From Selenomonadaceae bacterium (GTDB lineage: Bacteria > Bacillota > Negativicutes > Selenomonadales > Selenomonadaceae): 64,000 nt of DNA. The DNA lies in contig JAFVEM010000004.1 in assembly GCA_017476005.1 (NCBI GenBank), positions 1 to 64,000 of the forward strand. The letters are read 5' to 3'. The notes under the pieces were generated by a model. That model had not been told where the DNA came from. It saw only the letters and a list, made by a program, of their open reading frames with translations, and searched no databases. Shown here piece after piece: positions 43,395 to 51,383 of this stretch; position 1 is the stretch's first letter; each line of letters opens with the position of its first letter. The position numbers and the translations under genes were made by a program.

Positions 43395-44184
43395 GATCTC
43401 GCCTGTTTCCTTTGTAATTTCTGCGGGCGGTGATTACCACATAGCGATAAGGCTCATCCCCATCGCTGTAGGTGGTGACACCGCGCATATCCTGCAAACT
43501 GGCGTGGATTATCTTGCGTTCGTGGCGATTCATGGGCTCTAAGCGCACTTCCTCGCGAGTACGCCGCACCTTGTCGCCGATATTTATCGCCAGTCGCCGC
43601 AAAGTTTCCTCCCGGCGCTGACGATAATCCCCAATCTCCACCATGAGTCGCACCCTCTCGCCTCGGTGGGTCTTGTTAGCCGCCAGATTCAGCAGATACT
43701 GCAAGGCATCTAAAGTTTGCCCATGCTTGCCGATTAAAATGCCTAAATCGTCCCCCTGCAAGTGATACACAAACCCCGAGGCATCCTGCCGCCGTTCAAA
43801 GTCAGCCGTAAGCCCCATGGCGGCTATGATTTTCGTCAGGAGATCCTCGGCGCGCTTTAAGGCTTCGGCGGTAGCGGCGGCAGATGCAGACTCGTCCGTC
43901 GCTCCTGACTCAGGTTTAGTCTCGGCTTCTGCCTCCGCCTCTATCGTCTTGTCCTCCGCTTCAGCCGTATCCACCGGGGGCGCCGCCAATTGTTCTTCCG
44001 GCGGCGCTGGGGCAACTTTCAGGCTAACCCGGATTTTGGCCGGTTTGGCGCCGATAAGCCCCAAAAATCCCCGGCTGGGCGCCTCTAAGACCTCGTATTC
44101 CACCTGTTCTGCCGTGGCATTCAGCTCTTGCAAGGCGGCTTTCAGCGCCGCCTCCACGGTTTTTGCCGCTTTAATAAGGGCCAT
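43378..44184 (-). CDS. jag: RNA-binding protein Jag/KhpB
   Basis: 268 residues. The N-terminal Jag domain has KTVEAALKAALQELNATAEQ and EAPSRGFLGLIGAKPAKIRV. A variable acidic Ala/Glu linker (about 75-125) follows, then a KH domain (LIGKHGQTLDALQYLLNLAA) and an R3H domain (MNRHERKIIHASLQD). KhpB binds RNA and affects division and envelope growth in Firmicutes. It lies one base after the yidC stop. Confidence 0.94.
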   Translation of the reverse strand: MALIKAAKTVEAALKAALQELNATAEQVEYEVLEAPSRGFLGLIGAKPAKIRVSLKVAPAPPEEQLAAPPVDTAEAEDKTIEAEAEAETKPESGATDESASAAATAEALKRAEDLLTKIIAAMGLTADFERRQDASGFVYHLQGDDLGILIGKHGQTLDALQYLLNLAANKTHRGERVRLMVEIGDYRQRREETLRRLAINIGDKVRRTREEVRLEPMNRHERKIIHASLQDMRGVTTYSDGDEPYRYVVITARRNYKGNRRDHDDRR

Positions 44185-44185
44185 G

Positions 44186-44872
44186 TCAGGCCTCTCCCTT
44201 CTTAGGTTTCAAGGAATTATCCCGGTACATCCACCACTGTTGGGCGATTTGTACCACGTTCATGGTCACCCAGTATAAGACCAGCCCCGAGGGGAAATTC
44301 AGACTGATCCAGCCGATAAAGAGCGGCATGACGAACATCATAATGCGCATCTGGGGATTATCGGCGCCGGTAGCCGAGGTCTGCTTGGTCTGCAAAAAGG
44401 TCGTAAGCGCCGACAGCACCGGCAAAATGTATAAGGGGTCAGGCTCCGACAGATTAGGGAGCCAAAAGAAAATCTGGGTAGATTCGGCGTAATGCAAATT
44501 GTACAGGGCGTAATACATCCCCATGAGGATGGGCATCTGCACCAAGAGGGGCAAACACCCGGCCAAAGGATTCACTCCGGCGTCTTTATATATATTGGCC
44601 ATTTTTTGCTGGAGTACCTGAGGATTATCCTTGTACTTTTCCTGCATTTTTTTCAGCTTAGGAGCCAGCTCCTGCATGGCGCGCATGGATTTTATCTGCT
44701 TCACCGTCAGAGGGTAGAGGAGCATTTTGATGATGATGGTGAGGAGAATAATCGACCAACCGTAACTGTGCAGATTCGCCAGCAAAGTTACGGAGTGCAG
44801 TCCTTCCAATACGAAACTTAAGAGTCCCTCTATCGGCGAGAGCAGACTGCCAAAGAAACCTACTTCTTCCAA
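44186..44872 (-). CDS. yidC: Membrane protein insertase YidC/Oxa1
   Basis: 228 residues with five hydrophobic segments. Landmarks are YGWSIILLTIIIKMLLYPLT, the charged cytoplasmic helical stretch QELAPKLKKMQEKYKDNP, and GVNPLAGCLPLLVQMPILMG. It inserts proteins into the inner membrane with or without Sec. There is no lipoprotein signal, unlike Bacillus SpoIIIJ. The start is TTG at 44872, preceded by a weak AGGA; a TTTTCTTTCGCGAGTATAG element (44903-44885) lies just before it. Confidence 0.93.
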   Translation of the reverse strand: MEEVGFFGSLLSPIEGLLSFVLEGLHSVTLLANLHSYGWSIILLTIIIKMLLYPLTVKQIKSMRAMQELAPKLKKMQEKYKDNPQVLQQKMANIYKDAGVNPLAGCLPLLVQMPILMGMYYALYNLHYAESTQIFFWLPNLSEPDPLYILPVLSALTTFLQTKQTSATGADNPQMRIMMFVMPLFIGWISLNFPSGLVLYWVTMNVVQIAQQWWMYRDNSLKPKKGEA

Positions 44873-44884
44873 AGAATCACGTCC

Positions 44885-44903
44885 TATACTCGCGAAAGAA
44901 AAA
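44885..44903 (-). promoter_or_regulatory. TCGCGAGTATA element before yidC
   Basis: On the complement it reads TTTTCTTTCGCGAGTATAG, identical over 19 nt to a site at 55509-55527 before glf. It occupies most of the 54-bp yidD-yidC space. Function unknown; possibly an operator or an internal promoter part. Confidence 0.35.
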
Positions 44904-44926
44904 CCATTCCCTTTTTCAGCATAATT

Positions 44927-45136
44927 TTAGGGTACCGGGTCATAGCCCCCCGGACAAAAGGGGTGACAGCGCCCAAGGCGCCTCAGCGCGAGCCACACGC
45001 CGCGCCCAGCCCCGTACTTTTCCACCGCCTCCAGCGCGTACTCCGAGCAGGTGGGGTAAAAGCGGCAAGTGGGGGGCTTTAGCGATGACAAAAACCGCCG
45101 GTAAAACCTGATAAGGCCGCAGATTATTTTTTTCAC
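44927..45136 (-). CDS. yidD: Membrane protein insertion efficiency factor YidD
   Basis: About 69 residues. The family signature is complete: [35 protein letters not shown] and [15 protein letters not shown]. YidD helps YidC-dependent membrane insertion. The GTG at 45136 overlaps the rnpA stop as GTGA, and is preferred over an upstream in-frame start at 45202. Confidence 0.93.
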   Translation of the reverse strand: MKKIICGLIRFYRRFLSSLKPPTCRFYPTCSEYALEAVEKYGAGRGVWLALRRLGRCHPFCPGGYDPVP

Positions 45137-45507
45137 TTGTCCGCCGCAAAAATCCCACCGCGCCGAGCCAGTTCCAAGAAAGCCGCCTCCACTGTGGCGC
45201 ATTTTTCCTTGGCGGCGGCGGCTCTGGCCACCAAGATGAGTTGCACTCCCGGTTTCAACCGATGGCGATTCTTGCGGTAACTTTCCCTGAGGAGCCGTTT
45301 CAGTCGATTTCTGAGGACGGCGCCCCCCAGTTTTTTTCCGGCGGCAAACCCCACCTTGCCGCCATTTTCCTTGTCCGGGAGGATGTACAGCACCAGATAG
45401 CGATTGGCGATGGATTTTCCTAAGCGATAAACCCGTTGAAACTCGCTATGCCGACGCAAAATTAACTTTTTCGGCAGGGTGAAGCCCACGGCCAAAACCT
45501 CCGTCAT
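45133..45507 (-). CDS. rnpA: Ribonuclease P protein component
   Basis: About 124 residues of the basic RNase P protein that matures tRNA 5' ends. Landmarks are [36 protein letters not shown] and [12 protein letters not shown]. The start is most likely ATG at 45507, though the frame is open to 45546 and the ribosome-binding site is weak. It follows rpmH by 56 bp, the standard order. Confidence 0.94.
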   Translation of the reverse strand: MTEVLAVGFTLPKKLILRRHSEFQRVYRLGKSIANRYLVLYILPDKENGGKVGFAAGKKLGGAVLRNRLKRLLRESYRKNRHRLKPGVQLILVARAAAAKEKCATVEAAFLELARRGGIFAADK

Positions 45508-45563
45508 ACATGGAAAAAGGCCACCGCGCCAGTGACCCATTTTCAAATCCGTGTTTGTTTGTA

Positions 45564-45698
45564 TTAGGCCGTAAGTCTCTTGCGACCCCGTTGACGTCTG
45601 CGCTTAATCACGAGGCGGCCGCCCTTAGTCTTCATGCGCTCCCTAAACCCATGAGTAACCTTGCGCCAATGAGTGTTGGGCTGATACGTCTGCTTCAA
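45564..45698 (-). CDS. rpmH: 50S ribosomal protein L34
   Basis: 44 residues, below usual size limits. It begins [18 protein letters not shown], continues [20 protein letters not shown] and ends RKRLTA, the L34 pattern with a few unusual residues (THW where LRR-type residues are common). The start is TTG at 45698 with GGAGGTGGG upstream. It is the first gene of rpmH-rnpA-yidD-yidC-jag-mnmE. In many Firmicutes dnaA and oriC lie upstream; here pfkA does. Confidence 0.95.
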   Translation of the reverse strand: MKQTYQPNTHWRKVTHGFRERMKTKGGRLVIKRRRQRGRKRLTA

Positions 45699-45807
45699 TT
45701 TATCCCACCTCCGTTAATGAAGATTTATTCACCGCCGCTCAAACCATAGGCAAAACTTTTCTAGGTTTTTACGGACAGGCATTTTCTGCCACAAAAATAC
45801 AACCCAG

Positions 45808-45837
45808 ATTATAGCCCAGTACTCCCCGGGGTGTCAA
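45808..45837 (-). promoter_or_regulatory. Consensus promoter of the rpmH operon
   Basis: On the complement, a perfect TTGACA (45837-45832), 18-bp spacer and a perfect TATAAT (45813-45808), about 110 bp upstream of rpmH. Confidence 0.9.
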
Positions 45838-45901
45838 GGAATTTTGCCGCCCACGAACTCTCCGCTAAAATTAAAAAATACTGTTATATCTATAATTTTT
45901 G

Positions 45902-45910
45902 TGCTATTAT
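45902..45910 (+). promoter_or_regulatory. Extended -10 promoter of pfkA
   Basis: TGC followed by TATTAT (45905-45910), an extended -10 with a weak TGTTAT (45882-45887) 17 bp upstream. It lies about 54 bp before pfkA. Confidence 0.45.
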
Positions 45911-45963
45911 AGGAGAAGTATTCTGGTTAGCGATTTCACCGGCTAAGGCGAGGGGGAAAAAAT

Positions 45964-46926
45964 ATGTTAAAGAGCATAGCGGTAATGACCAGTGGCGGCG
46001 ACAGCCCGGGGATGAATGCGGCGGCCAGAGCCGTGGTGCGTACCGCTCTTTATGAAGGCGTAACTGTATGGGGCATTAACAACGGCTATCACGGACTCTT
46101 GGAAGAAGATATGTTCGAGATGCAATCCAAAGACGTGGGAGATATTATCCAGCGCGGCGGCACTTTCCTCGGTACCGCCCGTTGCAAGCGCTGGACCACG
46201 CCGGAAGGTCGTATGCAAGGCTACAAGAATTTGGTGGATCGAGGCATTCAAGGGCTGGTAGTTATCGGCGGCGACGGCAGTCTGCGTGGAGCCCAGCTCC
46301 TCTCTCAAGAAACGGGCATCCCCATCGTAGGACTGCCCGGTACCATTGATAACGACGTGTGGGGTTCCGATTATACCATCGGTTGCAACACGGCGGCCAA
46401 CACCATCATCGACGCCATTAACAAACTCAGAGACACGGCCTCGGCGCATCGCCGAGTAGTGGTGCTGGAGGTCATGGGACGCAACAGCGGCTGGCTGGCC
46501 ATGGTGTCGGGCATCTCCGGCGGCGCGGAATATATTTTGGTGCCGGAGGAAGAATTTGATTTGGATGCCATTTGCGCCGAAATGAAAGAATCCTATGAGA
46601 AGGGCAAGCGCTACATTTTGGTAGTGGTAGCCGAAGGCGCCGGTAGCGGCAAGGAAATCGGCGACCAGATTGCCCAAAAGACGGGGATTGATACCAGAGT
46701 ATCGGTGTTGGGACACATCCAGCGCGGCGGCTCTCCCTCGGTTATCGATCGGGTGAAAGCCTCCCAGCTTGGCGAGCAGGCGGCGCTCGCCATCATTTCC
46801 GGCCTCTCCGATATTGTTTTCGGTTTCCATCGGAACAACGTGGTGGCCATCAATCTGCACGATGCCGTGACCAATAAAAAAGTTTTGAATCCGGAGTACA
46901 TACATCTGGCCAAGGTTTTGGCTTAA
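45964..46926 (+). CDS. pfkA: ATP-dependent 6-phosphofructokinase
   Basis: 320 residues. It phosphorylates fructose 6-phosphate in glycolysis. The N-terminal MTSGGDSPGMNAAARAVVR, VVIGGDGSLRGA, GLPGTIDNDVWGSDYTIG and LEVMGRNSGWLAM are present. Gly in GGDGS and Gly in PGTIDND fit ATP rather than pyrophosphate as donor. The C-terminus has VLGHIQRGGSPSVIDRV. ATG at 45964 has GAGGGGG upstream. It is a single-gene unit between divergent rpmH and convergent ftsZ. Confidence 0.95.
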   Translation: MLKSIAVMTSGGDSPGMNAAARAVVRTALYEGVTVWGINNGYHGLLEEDMFEMQSKDVGDIIQRGGTFLGTARCKRWTTPEGRMQGYKNLVDRGIQGLVVIGGDGSLRGAQLLSQETGIPIVGLPGTIDNDVWGSDYTIGCNTAANTIIDAINKLRDTASAHRRVVVLEVMGRNSGWLAMVSGISGGAEYILVPEEEFDLDAICAEMKESYEKGKRYILVVVAEGAGSGKEIGDQIAQKTGIDTRVSVLGHIQRGGSPSVIDRVKASQLGEQAALAIISGLSDIVFGFHRNNVVAINLHDAVTNKKVLNPEYIHLAKVLA

Positions 46927-46942
46927 ATATTGGGTGTACAAT

Positions 46943-46981
46943 AAAAAGACGTTTCATCATTTCGGTGAAACGTCTTTTTTA
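46943..46981. terminator. Bidirectional terminator between pfkA and ftsZ
   Basis: AGACGTTTCA (46947-46956) pairs with TGAAACGTCT (46966-46975), with an A-run before and TTTTTT after. Confidence 0.85.
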
Positions 46982-46992
46982 TCTTCATTTTT

Positions 46993-48150
46993 TCATTTTT
47001 TCCGCATCCAGATAGGAATATCGATAATGTCACCCACGTCATCCTTTTTGGGGGCGGCAGTCCCCGGTTGGTTATTGTTGTCAGAGGGCGGCGTGGTGGA
47101 AAATCCCGGCATGGTAGGCATAGAGGGCATGGTGGGAATGCTAAAATTGCTGATGGGCGACGCGCTGTCAGATCTGCCGGCAGACCGCTGTTCATCCTCG
47201 AACTTCGTCGCTACCACCGTGACGCTGACCGTATCTCCCATGGCATCGTCTTCCGTAACGCCCCAAATAATTTCCGCCTCGGGGTGCGCCAGTTCTTGAA
47301 TGGCCACCGAGGCCTCGTTGACCTCCAACATTCCCAAGGAATCTCTGGCGCCGGCAATATTCATGAGGATGGCTCTGGCTCCCTGAATCCCCGTCTCAAG
47401 CAAGGGCGACTCCACGGCGGCCTTGGCGGCGTTGGTAGGCGCGTTGTCGCCGGAGGCTTCGCCTATACCCATAAGCGCCGAGCCGGAATCGGTCATAATA
47501 GATTTCACGTCGGCAAAATCCAAATTCACGATACCCGGACGCTGAATCAAATCGGAGATGCCCTTCACGCCCTGCCGCAGCACGTCGTCGGCAATGCGGA
47601 AGGCTTCCGTCATGGGAGTCTTTTTGTCAATGACCTGCAATAGTCTGTCGTTGGGAATGGTAATAATGGTATCAACGTGTTGTTTCAGCTCGTTAATACC
47701 CACCTCGGCGTTCTTCCGACGCTTCGGCCCCTCGAAGGTGAAGGGTTTAGTGACAACCGCCACCGTAAGCGCCCCCAGTTCGCGAGCGCAGGAGGCCACC
47801 ACCGGCGCTGCTCCCGTACCGGTACCGCCTCCCATACCGGCGGTAATGAACACCATATCGGAGCCGCGGAGCGCCTCCAGAATATCCTCCCGGCTCTCCA
47901 TGGCGGCTTTGGCACCGATTTCCGGTCTGGCGCCGGCGCCAAGACCGCGAGTGAGTTTTTCGCCTATCTGCATTCTTTTGGGCGCCATGGCGGTAAGGAG
48001 TGCCTGCGCATCGGTGTTCACCGAGATGAACTCCACGCCCTCCAGCCCCAAAGCTATCATGCGGTTCACGGCGTTACTGCCGCCGCCGCCTACGCCAATT
48101 ACCTTTATTTTGGCGAATTCATCCAAGCCGATATCATCTAATTCAAACAC
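46993..48150 (-). CDS. ftsZ: Cell division protein FtsZ
   Basis: About 385 residues of the tubulin-like GTPase forming the division ring. Landmarks are [34 protein letters not shown] (GTP-binding), NNDR-like [10 protein letters not shown] and [11 protein letters not shown]. The C-terminus has a Ser/Pro/Met-rich linker and ends [16 protein letters not shown], the tail that binds partners. GTG at 48150 with GGAGG nine bases upstream is chosen over an upstream in-frame ATG. No ftsA precedes it. Confidence 0.96.
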   Translation of the reverse strand: MFELDDIGLDEFAKIKVIGVGGGGSNAVNRMIALGLEGVEFISVNTDAQALLTAMAPKRMQIGEKLTRGLGAGARPEIGAKAAMESREDILEALRGSDMVFITAGMGGGTGTGAAPVVASCARELGALTVAVVTKPFTFEGPKRRKNAEVGINELKQHVDTIITIPNDRLLQVIDKKTPMTEAFRIADDVLRQGVKGISDLIQRPGIVNLDFADVKSIMTDSGSALMGIGEASGDNAPTNAAKAAVESPLLETGIQGARAILMNIAGARDSLGMLEVNEASVAIQELAHPEAEIIWGVTEDDAMGDTVSVTVVATKFEDEQRSAGRSDSASPISNFSIPTMPSMPTMPGFSTTPPSDNNNQPGTAAPKKDDVGDIIDIPIWMRKK

Positions 48151-48368
48151 TATCGTTAACCTCCAAGACATCCAGTATCGTCTGCTCAGTGTTTTTCTTA
48201 ACCGTCAATGTATCACAAATCCGCATAAAGCGCAAGCCACTCCCGAGGGGGAAGGCCACATCTTTCTTTTCCAACAAGGTTAAACCTACTTTCCCATACT
48301 AAACCTTACCTATTCTACCACGGAATTTTAGCTAATTCCATAGTATGAGAAAAAAAGATGAAAAAAAT
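48151..48368 (-). promoter_or_regulatory. ftsZ upstream region with possible promoter
   Basis: 218 bp without a gene between sbp and ftsZ. On the complement TGG-TAGAAT (48320-48312) looks like an extended -10 next to a GGAATT/AATTCC palindrome (48322-48339). Several A/T runs just after sbp give no clear hairpin terminator. Confidence 0.35.
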
Positions 48369-48698
48369 TTATTTATGAAGATAATAACGGCGTAGGATGG
48401 CCAAATTTTTAAAACTACGAAAGCCGAAGGCCAGCAGCGCTACATAGTAGAGGTCAAGCCCCAGACGATCGCCGATATAGACAAGGAACGCCGCGAGGAG
48501 CGCGTTCAAAAAAAAGCCGCTGACGAATACCGTGTTGTCAAACTGTTCCCGGTGAGCGGCCTTCAGCCCTCCGAAAACCGTATCCAACGAGGCAAGAAGC
48601 GCCACGGAAAAAAATTTGGCGTAGGCCACGGGTATCACCACGGGGCTGAAGGCGCCCAAGATTAGTCCCAAGAAGAGTCCCAGTAAGGGAAGTATCAC
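48369..48698 (-). CDS. sbp: Small basic protein Sbp (DUF1290)
   Basis: 109 residues with three hydrophobic segments. The pattern LGLFLGLILGAFSPVVIPVA, FFSVALLASLDTVFGGLKA and NALLAAFLVYIGDRLGLDLY matches the Sbp/DUF1290 family found next to division genes in Firmicutes. Function unknown. GTG at 48698 overlaps the DUF881 stop as GTGA. Confidence 0.92.
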   Translation of the reverse strand: MILPLLGLFLGLILGAFSPVVIPVAYAKFFSVALLASLDTVFGGLKAAHREQFDNTVFVSGFFLNALLAAFLVYIGDRLGLDLYYVALLAFGFRSFKNLAILRRYYLHK

Positions 48699-49393
48699 GC
48701 GCCTCCCTCCTTTTCCTCGGTGGCCACGGCGTAGGTGAATTTGCCGCTACCTTTGTAGGGCGGAATGTAAATCTCCTCGGCGGAATCTATGGAAAGTTCT
48801 ATCCCCCAGATTTTCAGACTGTCCGCCACGCCGCCTCGCATCTTTAGCGCCCCCTCCAAGGTTTGCCTATTGCCGATGGCCTTTATCTCGAAGGGCGCCG
48901 CCGAACGCACATTGTTCACCGAAAGAGTGGGGCCGGCGCACCGGATTTCCGAAGTAGCGGTAAGTCGCTCATTGTTGACGGCAATGGCTTCAGCACCGGC
49001 GGCGCGCAATTCGTTGATAACTTTTAAGAGGTCGTCGTCATGTATAACGTATAAGTTCGGATTCTCCCCCACTTTTACTTTTTGATTGCTGTCATCGAGG
49101 CGAATGGTGACGCCGGGGCCAATGAGAGCCGTCCTACCGGCGAGAATTTTTAATTGCTCGTCCCGAGGCGAGGCATTTCCCTCTTCGCCGGCCACTCGCA
49201 ACGCCTCTTTCAAGCTATCCCGTTCTTCCTCCAAGGCGCGCAATCTGTCCGTCAATTCCTCCATGCGTTGCCACGAAATATCACCGTCCGGCAGACGCAT
49301 CTCTTCGGTGGTGCGAAACTGCACCGCCAGCATGAACCCCAGCACCACGCACACCCCGGCAATAGACCAGCTGCCTTTCTTAAGCGATGGCAA
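48695..49393 (-). CDS. DUF881 family division-cluster protein
   Basis: About 232 residues. One N-terminal membrane helix (SIAGVCVVLGFMLAVQF) is followed by a coiled coil (ELTDRLRALEEERDSLKEAL) and the DUF881 domain (GPGVTIRLDD, LLKVINELRAAGAEAIAVNN, GPTLSVNN). Function unknown, but it is regularly paired with sbp near ftsZ. The start is probably TTG at 49393 with GGAGGGAGG upstream; ATG at 49411 is the alternative. Confidence 0.88.
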   Translation of the reverse strand: MPSLKKGSWSIAGVCVVLGFMLAVQFRTTEEMRLPDGDISWQRMEELTDRLRALEEERDSLKEALRVAGEEGNASPRDEQLKILAGRTALIGPGVTIRLDDSNQKVKVGENPNLYVIHDDDLLKVINELRAAGAEAIAVNNERLTATSEIRCAGPTLSVNNVRSAAPFEIKAIGNRQTLEGALKMRGGVADSLKIWGIELSIDSAEEIYIPPYKGSGKFTYAVATEEKEGGA

Positions 49394-49420
49394 ATTCCTC
49401 CCTCCCCCCATTTAATTATA

Positions 49421-49531
49421 TGGGGCTTTGCCCCAGACCCCAGCAGGGGAAATAATTTGCACAGCATAAGCGACCTCTACAGGGCTAAAGCCCATAGAGT
49501 CTGCTTATCCCCTGCACCCCTTAATAGATTT
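49421..49531. repeat. Modular GC hairpin repeat, copy 4, with nested palindrome
   Basis: On the complement it runs from TTAAGGGGTGCAGGGG to TGGGGC-AAA-GCCCCA (49421-49435 on the plus strand). A 43-bp palindrome (49466-49508, ATAAGCAGACTCT...AGAGGTCGCTTAT on the complement) splits its first hairpin. It fills the space between ftsQ and the DUF881 gene, and could reduce read-through into DUF881-sbp. Confidence 0.8.
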
Positions 49532-49538
49532 AAAAACA

Positions 49539-50306
49539 TTACCTAGCAAATTTAATAAAGGGCGCGGTGTAACTAAAATCCACGAACTCCACGGGACGTG
49601 GGTCGCGAGCTAAATTTCCCAAAAACTCTTGGGTAAGTTTCGCCTTATCCTCCAAACGCTCCAAGGCTCCCAAGCGTATTTGCACGGCGGTGGTAGTATA
49701 GGCCACGATGTAATCCGCCCTGATAATGGCAACTTCCGATATTTGATTGAGAGATACCTCGTCAAGTTGCTCTAAAAAATAAATGATTCCTTTAACCGTG
49801 GGGTCGGTGTTGTCATCGCCGATATAGACATCGTGGAGAGTGATGCCGGTAATCATGGGGATGGGCATATTTTTCAGGGTCTTATAGCCGTCGATAATTT
49901 TGCCCTGCCTGTCGAGGTCTAAATAACCGTAGTCACAAGCCACGGTGGCCACCGGCGTTCGCTCCTTGATGTTAAACTCCAAGGCATCCGGCAGCACCCG
50001 GTGTACCGTGGCGGACTCAATGCGTAAATCTCGCAACAGCCGCCTGGTGACTTCGATGGTATCCAGCTGAAACAGCGGTTCCCCCTTGCTGACACCGGCA
50101 ATTTCCATCAGTTCTCTCTCGGTAAGATAGGTTTGCCCCGTTACCTTCAAGCCCTGCAAGGTAAAAAGCGGCGAATACACCAACACTCCCACCAAGGCTG
50201 TCCCGATAACTAAGAATAACAGCCCCTTCAGCAAACGATGGGGACTGCGGCGCTTACCGTTTTGCTTAAGTTTTTTTTCGCTACCTTTCTTCTTGGCTTT
50301 GGCCAA
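49539..50306 (-). CDS. ftsQ: Cell division protein FtsQ/DivIB
   Basis: 255 residues. A basic cytoplasmic tail (KAKKKGSEKKLKQNGKRRS), one membrane helix (GLLFLVIGTALVGVLVYSPL), a POTRA domain (FTLQGLKVTGQTYLTERELM) and the FtsQ/DivIB beta domain follow. It links FtsL/FtsB-type partners at the septum. The start is TTG at 50306 with AGGTG upstream. It lies 27 bp after ddl. Confidence 0.9.
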   Translation of the reverse strand: MAKAKKKGSEKKLKQNGKRRSPHRLLKGLLFLVIGTALVGVLVYSPLFTLQGLKVTGQTYLTERELMEIAGVSKGEPLFQLDTIEVTRRLLRDLRIESATVHRVLPDALEFNIKERTPVATVACDYGYLDLDRQGKIIDGYKTLKNMPIPMITGITLHDVYIGDDNTDPTVKGIIYFLEQLDEVSLNQISEVAIIRADYIVAYTTTAVQIRLGALERLEDKAKLTQEFLGNLARDPRPVEFVDFSYTAPFIKFAR

Positions 50307-50332
50307 CGGGTTTCACCTACCTTATATATTAT

Positions 50333-51271
50333 TTACTTCCCGTAACCGGCCAAGTTCAAAATACGCTCGCACAGCTCCGGAAATTCCATACCCATAGCGC
50401 GAGCGGCATCCGGCACCAAAGAGGTTTCCGTCATGCCGGGGACGGAGTTTACCTCGATAACGTAAGGCGCGCCGTCCGCCGAGAGCATCATATCCACTCT
50501 GGCCACGCCGCGACAGCCGCAAACTTGAAAGGTTTTTACCGCCAGCTCCTTTACCTTTTGCGCCACCTCCGGCGAGATTCTGGCCGGAATGATATGACTG
50601 GAGGCGCCTTTGGTGTATTTACTGGCGTAATCGTAACGCCCGGACAGGGTGGTTATTTCAATTATAGGGAAGGCTTCGGCTTTTGTGTCGTCTCCCCATA
50701 CCGCCACCGTCAGCTCCTGCCCCTTGATGAACTCCTCTGCCAGTACTTGGTCGCTGTAACCGAAGGCCTCGGCTACGGCTTTTTTTAGTTCCGTCGCATC
50801 ATTCACGATATAAACGCCGATGCTGGAACCTTGGGTGGCGGCTTTAATCACCACGGGGTAAGAAAATGCTTGGGCAATCCGGCGGCACAAATCTTCTTGC
50901 GCCTCGCCGCGACCTCCCACGATAGCTCGGGGAGTGCTGATACCCTCGGCCAGAAAAATTCGTTTGGAGGCCACCTTATCCATGGTGATAGCCGCCGCCA
51001 ACACTCCCGACCCGGTGTAGGGAATTTCCAGCATATCCAGCGTCCCCTGTAGCATTCCGTCCTCGCCGTATTTGCCGTGAAGGGCGTTAAACACCATGGC
51101 GCAACCGCTGTCTCGTATCTGTTGGGCGAAGGTGGTAGGCTCCAGCTCCATGCCTTCCGCCTCGTAACCTTTTGCTTGCAAAGCCGTAAGTATCGCCTTG
51201 CCCGTTCTGCGAGAAACCTCCGCTTCCGCCGAAGTTCCCCCCATCACTACTACTATCTTGCCTCGGCTCAT
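50333..51271 (-). CDS. ddl: D-alanine--D-alanine ligase
   Basis: 312 residues of the ATP-grasp family; makes the D-Ala-D-Ala dipeptide for peptidoglycan. Landmarks are VVVMGGTSAEAEVSRRTG, HGKYGEDGMLQG, PYTGSGVLAAAITMDK, YPVVIKAATQGSSIGV, VDMMLSADGAPYVIEVNSVP and GMTETSLVP. ATG at 51271 has GGAGCAGG upstream. Confidence 0.95.
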   Translation of the reverse strand: MSRGKIVVVMGGTSAEAEVSRRTGKAILTALQAKGYEAEGMELEPTTFAQQIRDSGCAMVFNALHGKYGEDGMLQGTLDMLEIPYTGSGVLAAAITMDKVASKRIFLAEGISTPRAIVGGRGEAQEDLCRRIAQAFSYPVVIKAATQGSSIGVYIVNDATELKKAVAEAFGYSDQVLAEEFIKGQELTVAVWGDDTKAEAFPIIEITTLSGRYDYASKYTKGASSHIIPARISPEVAQKVKELAVKTFQVCGCRGVARVDMMLSADGAPYVIEVNSVPGMTETSLVPDAARAMGMEFPELCERILNLAGYGK

Positions 51272-51290
51272 TTATCCTGCTCCTTTTTTG

Positions 51291-51364
51291 TTGGGGCGCT
51301 GCCCCAAACCCCGGCAGGGCGCCGCCCTGCACCTGCCAGAGGGCAATGCTCTCTGGACTCCCGG
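51291..51364. repeat. Modular GC hairpin repeat, copy 5
   Basis: Three palindromic modules: TTGGGGC-GCT-GCCCCAA (51291-51307), GCAGGGC-GCC-GCCCTGC (51314-51330) and CCAGAGGGC-AAT-GCTCTCTGG (51336-51356). It fills most of the ddl-murC gap. Module order differs from copy 3, showing that modules are shuffled. Confidence 0.75.
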
Positions 51365-51383
51365 TTGATTTTTTTCCGGTTAT

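Noticed and set aside
45700-45960. Possible replication origin next to rpmH
   Set aside because: No dnaA gene and no cluster of DnaA boxes (TTATCCACA-like) was found; the space holds only promoters for rpmH and pfkA.
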